Part shown: positions 63,987 through 64,000 of the stretch, one piece after another
Position numbering within the stretch: the first letter of the stretch is position 1
Layout of the letters: every line of letters begins with the position of its first letter
Translations under genes and position numbers: made by a program
Notes under the pieces: model-generated
Told to the model about the DNA's origin: nothing
Databases searched by the model: none
The model's input: only the letters and a program-made list of their open reading frames with translations
Assembly (NCBI GenBank): GCA_900473185.1
Contig: UCKU01000026.1
Coordinates: 1-64,000 of the forward strand
Direction: 5' to 3'
DNA: 64,000 bases
DNA from: Hyphomicrobiales bacterium
Lineage (GTDB): Bacteria; Pseudomonadota; Alphaproteobacteria; Rhizobiales; Rhizobiaceae

Positions 63987-64000
63987 GCGGTTGTAGCTCA
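63987..64000 (+). tRNA. 5' end of a tRNA gene (cut by window edge)
   Basis: GCGGTTG (63987-63993) would be the acceptor 5' strand, followed by T8, A9 and GCTCA, the standard start of a D-arm. The anticodon lies beyond the window, so the type cannot be read. The acceptor is compatible with alphaproteobacterial tRNA-His, but that is a guess. Confidence 0.6.

Overview
The window is high-GC chromosomal DNA from an alphaproteobacterium of the Rhizobiaceae, most likely a Rhizobium. The evidence is gene content and order: tandem rhizobial flagellins, the rhizobial motility genes motB-motC-motD(fliK), the atypical OmpR-like motility regulator Rem, flaF/flbT, the aglR-aglEFGAK alpha-glucoside locus, a zwf-pgl-edd Entner-Doudoroff operon, and a block with isocitrate lyase, a polyamine ABC transporter, acetoacetyl-CoA synthetase, a CbrA-like kinase and a phasin.

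1-19.6 kb is the distal half of a flagellar regulon, all on the + strand. It holds three flagellins (the first cut by the window edge), a FliH-like protein, motB, motC, motD/fliK, an SLT transglycosylase that starts inside motD/fliK, rem, flgE, flgK, flgL, flaF, flbT, flgD, fliQ, flhA, fliR, a FliJ-like coiled-coil protein, flgJ (rod-binding domain only), an FlgN-like chaperone and a FliL-like membrane protein. Two TTAA-N7-TTAA boxes precede rem and two more precede the second flagellin; this matches the CtrA consensus and suggests cell-cycle input at two levels of the hierarchy.

19.8-31.5 kb carries a WecG/TagA glycosyltransferase and a kinase-less Wzz-like protein, folD, and the alpha-glucoside regulon: divergent LacI-type aglR, two AAAGCGCTTT operators, then aglE-aglF-aglG-aglA-aglK with a hairpin after aglE. 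An orphan PilZ-like gene follows.

32-39 kb is on the - strand: zwf-pgl-edd, and a glutamine-synthetase-like plus FAD-oxidase pair of the gamma-glutamylputrescine type. 39-48 kb holds a BaiN/HI0933 flavoprotein, a 47-aa membrane micro-ORF, two chemoreceptors (the first overlapped at its start by a 9-codon leader ORF), a LysR and a LuxR-type regulator and small unknown ORFs.

48-64 kb is carbon, polyamine and PHB related: aceA with a small partner gene, a divergent ScfR/RamB-like regulator with a repeat-rich operator region, a PotFGHI-type polyamine importer, an AsmA protein, acetoacetyl-CoA synthetase, a possible structured sRNA, a large PAS histidine kinase of the CbrA/PdhS family, a phasin, and the first bases of a tRNA. 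TGC-N3-GCA sites overlap the predicted promoters of both the acetoacetyl-CoA synthetase gene and the phasin gene, pointing to shared PHB-linked control. I see no insertion sequences, phage genes or CRISPR arrays; the window looks like stable core chromosome. Nothing is clearly a wholly new system. The most novel-looking items are the cryptic flagellar accessory proteins, the regulatory boxes, the structured intergenic RNA candidate and the micro-ORFs.
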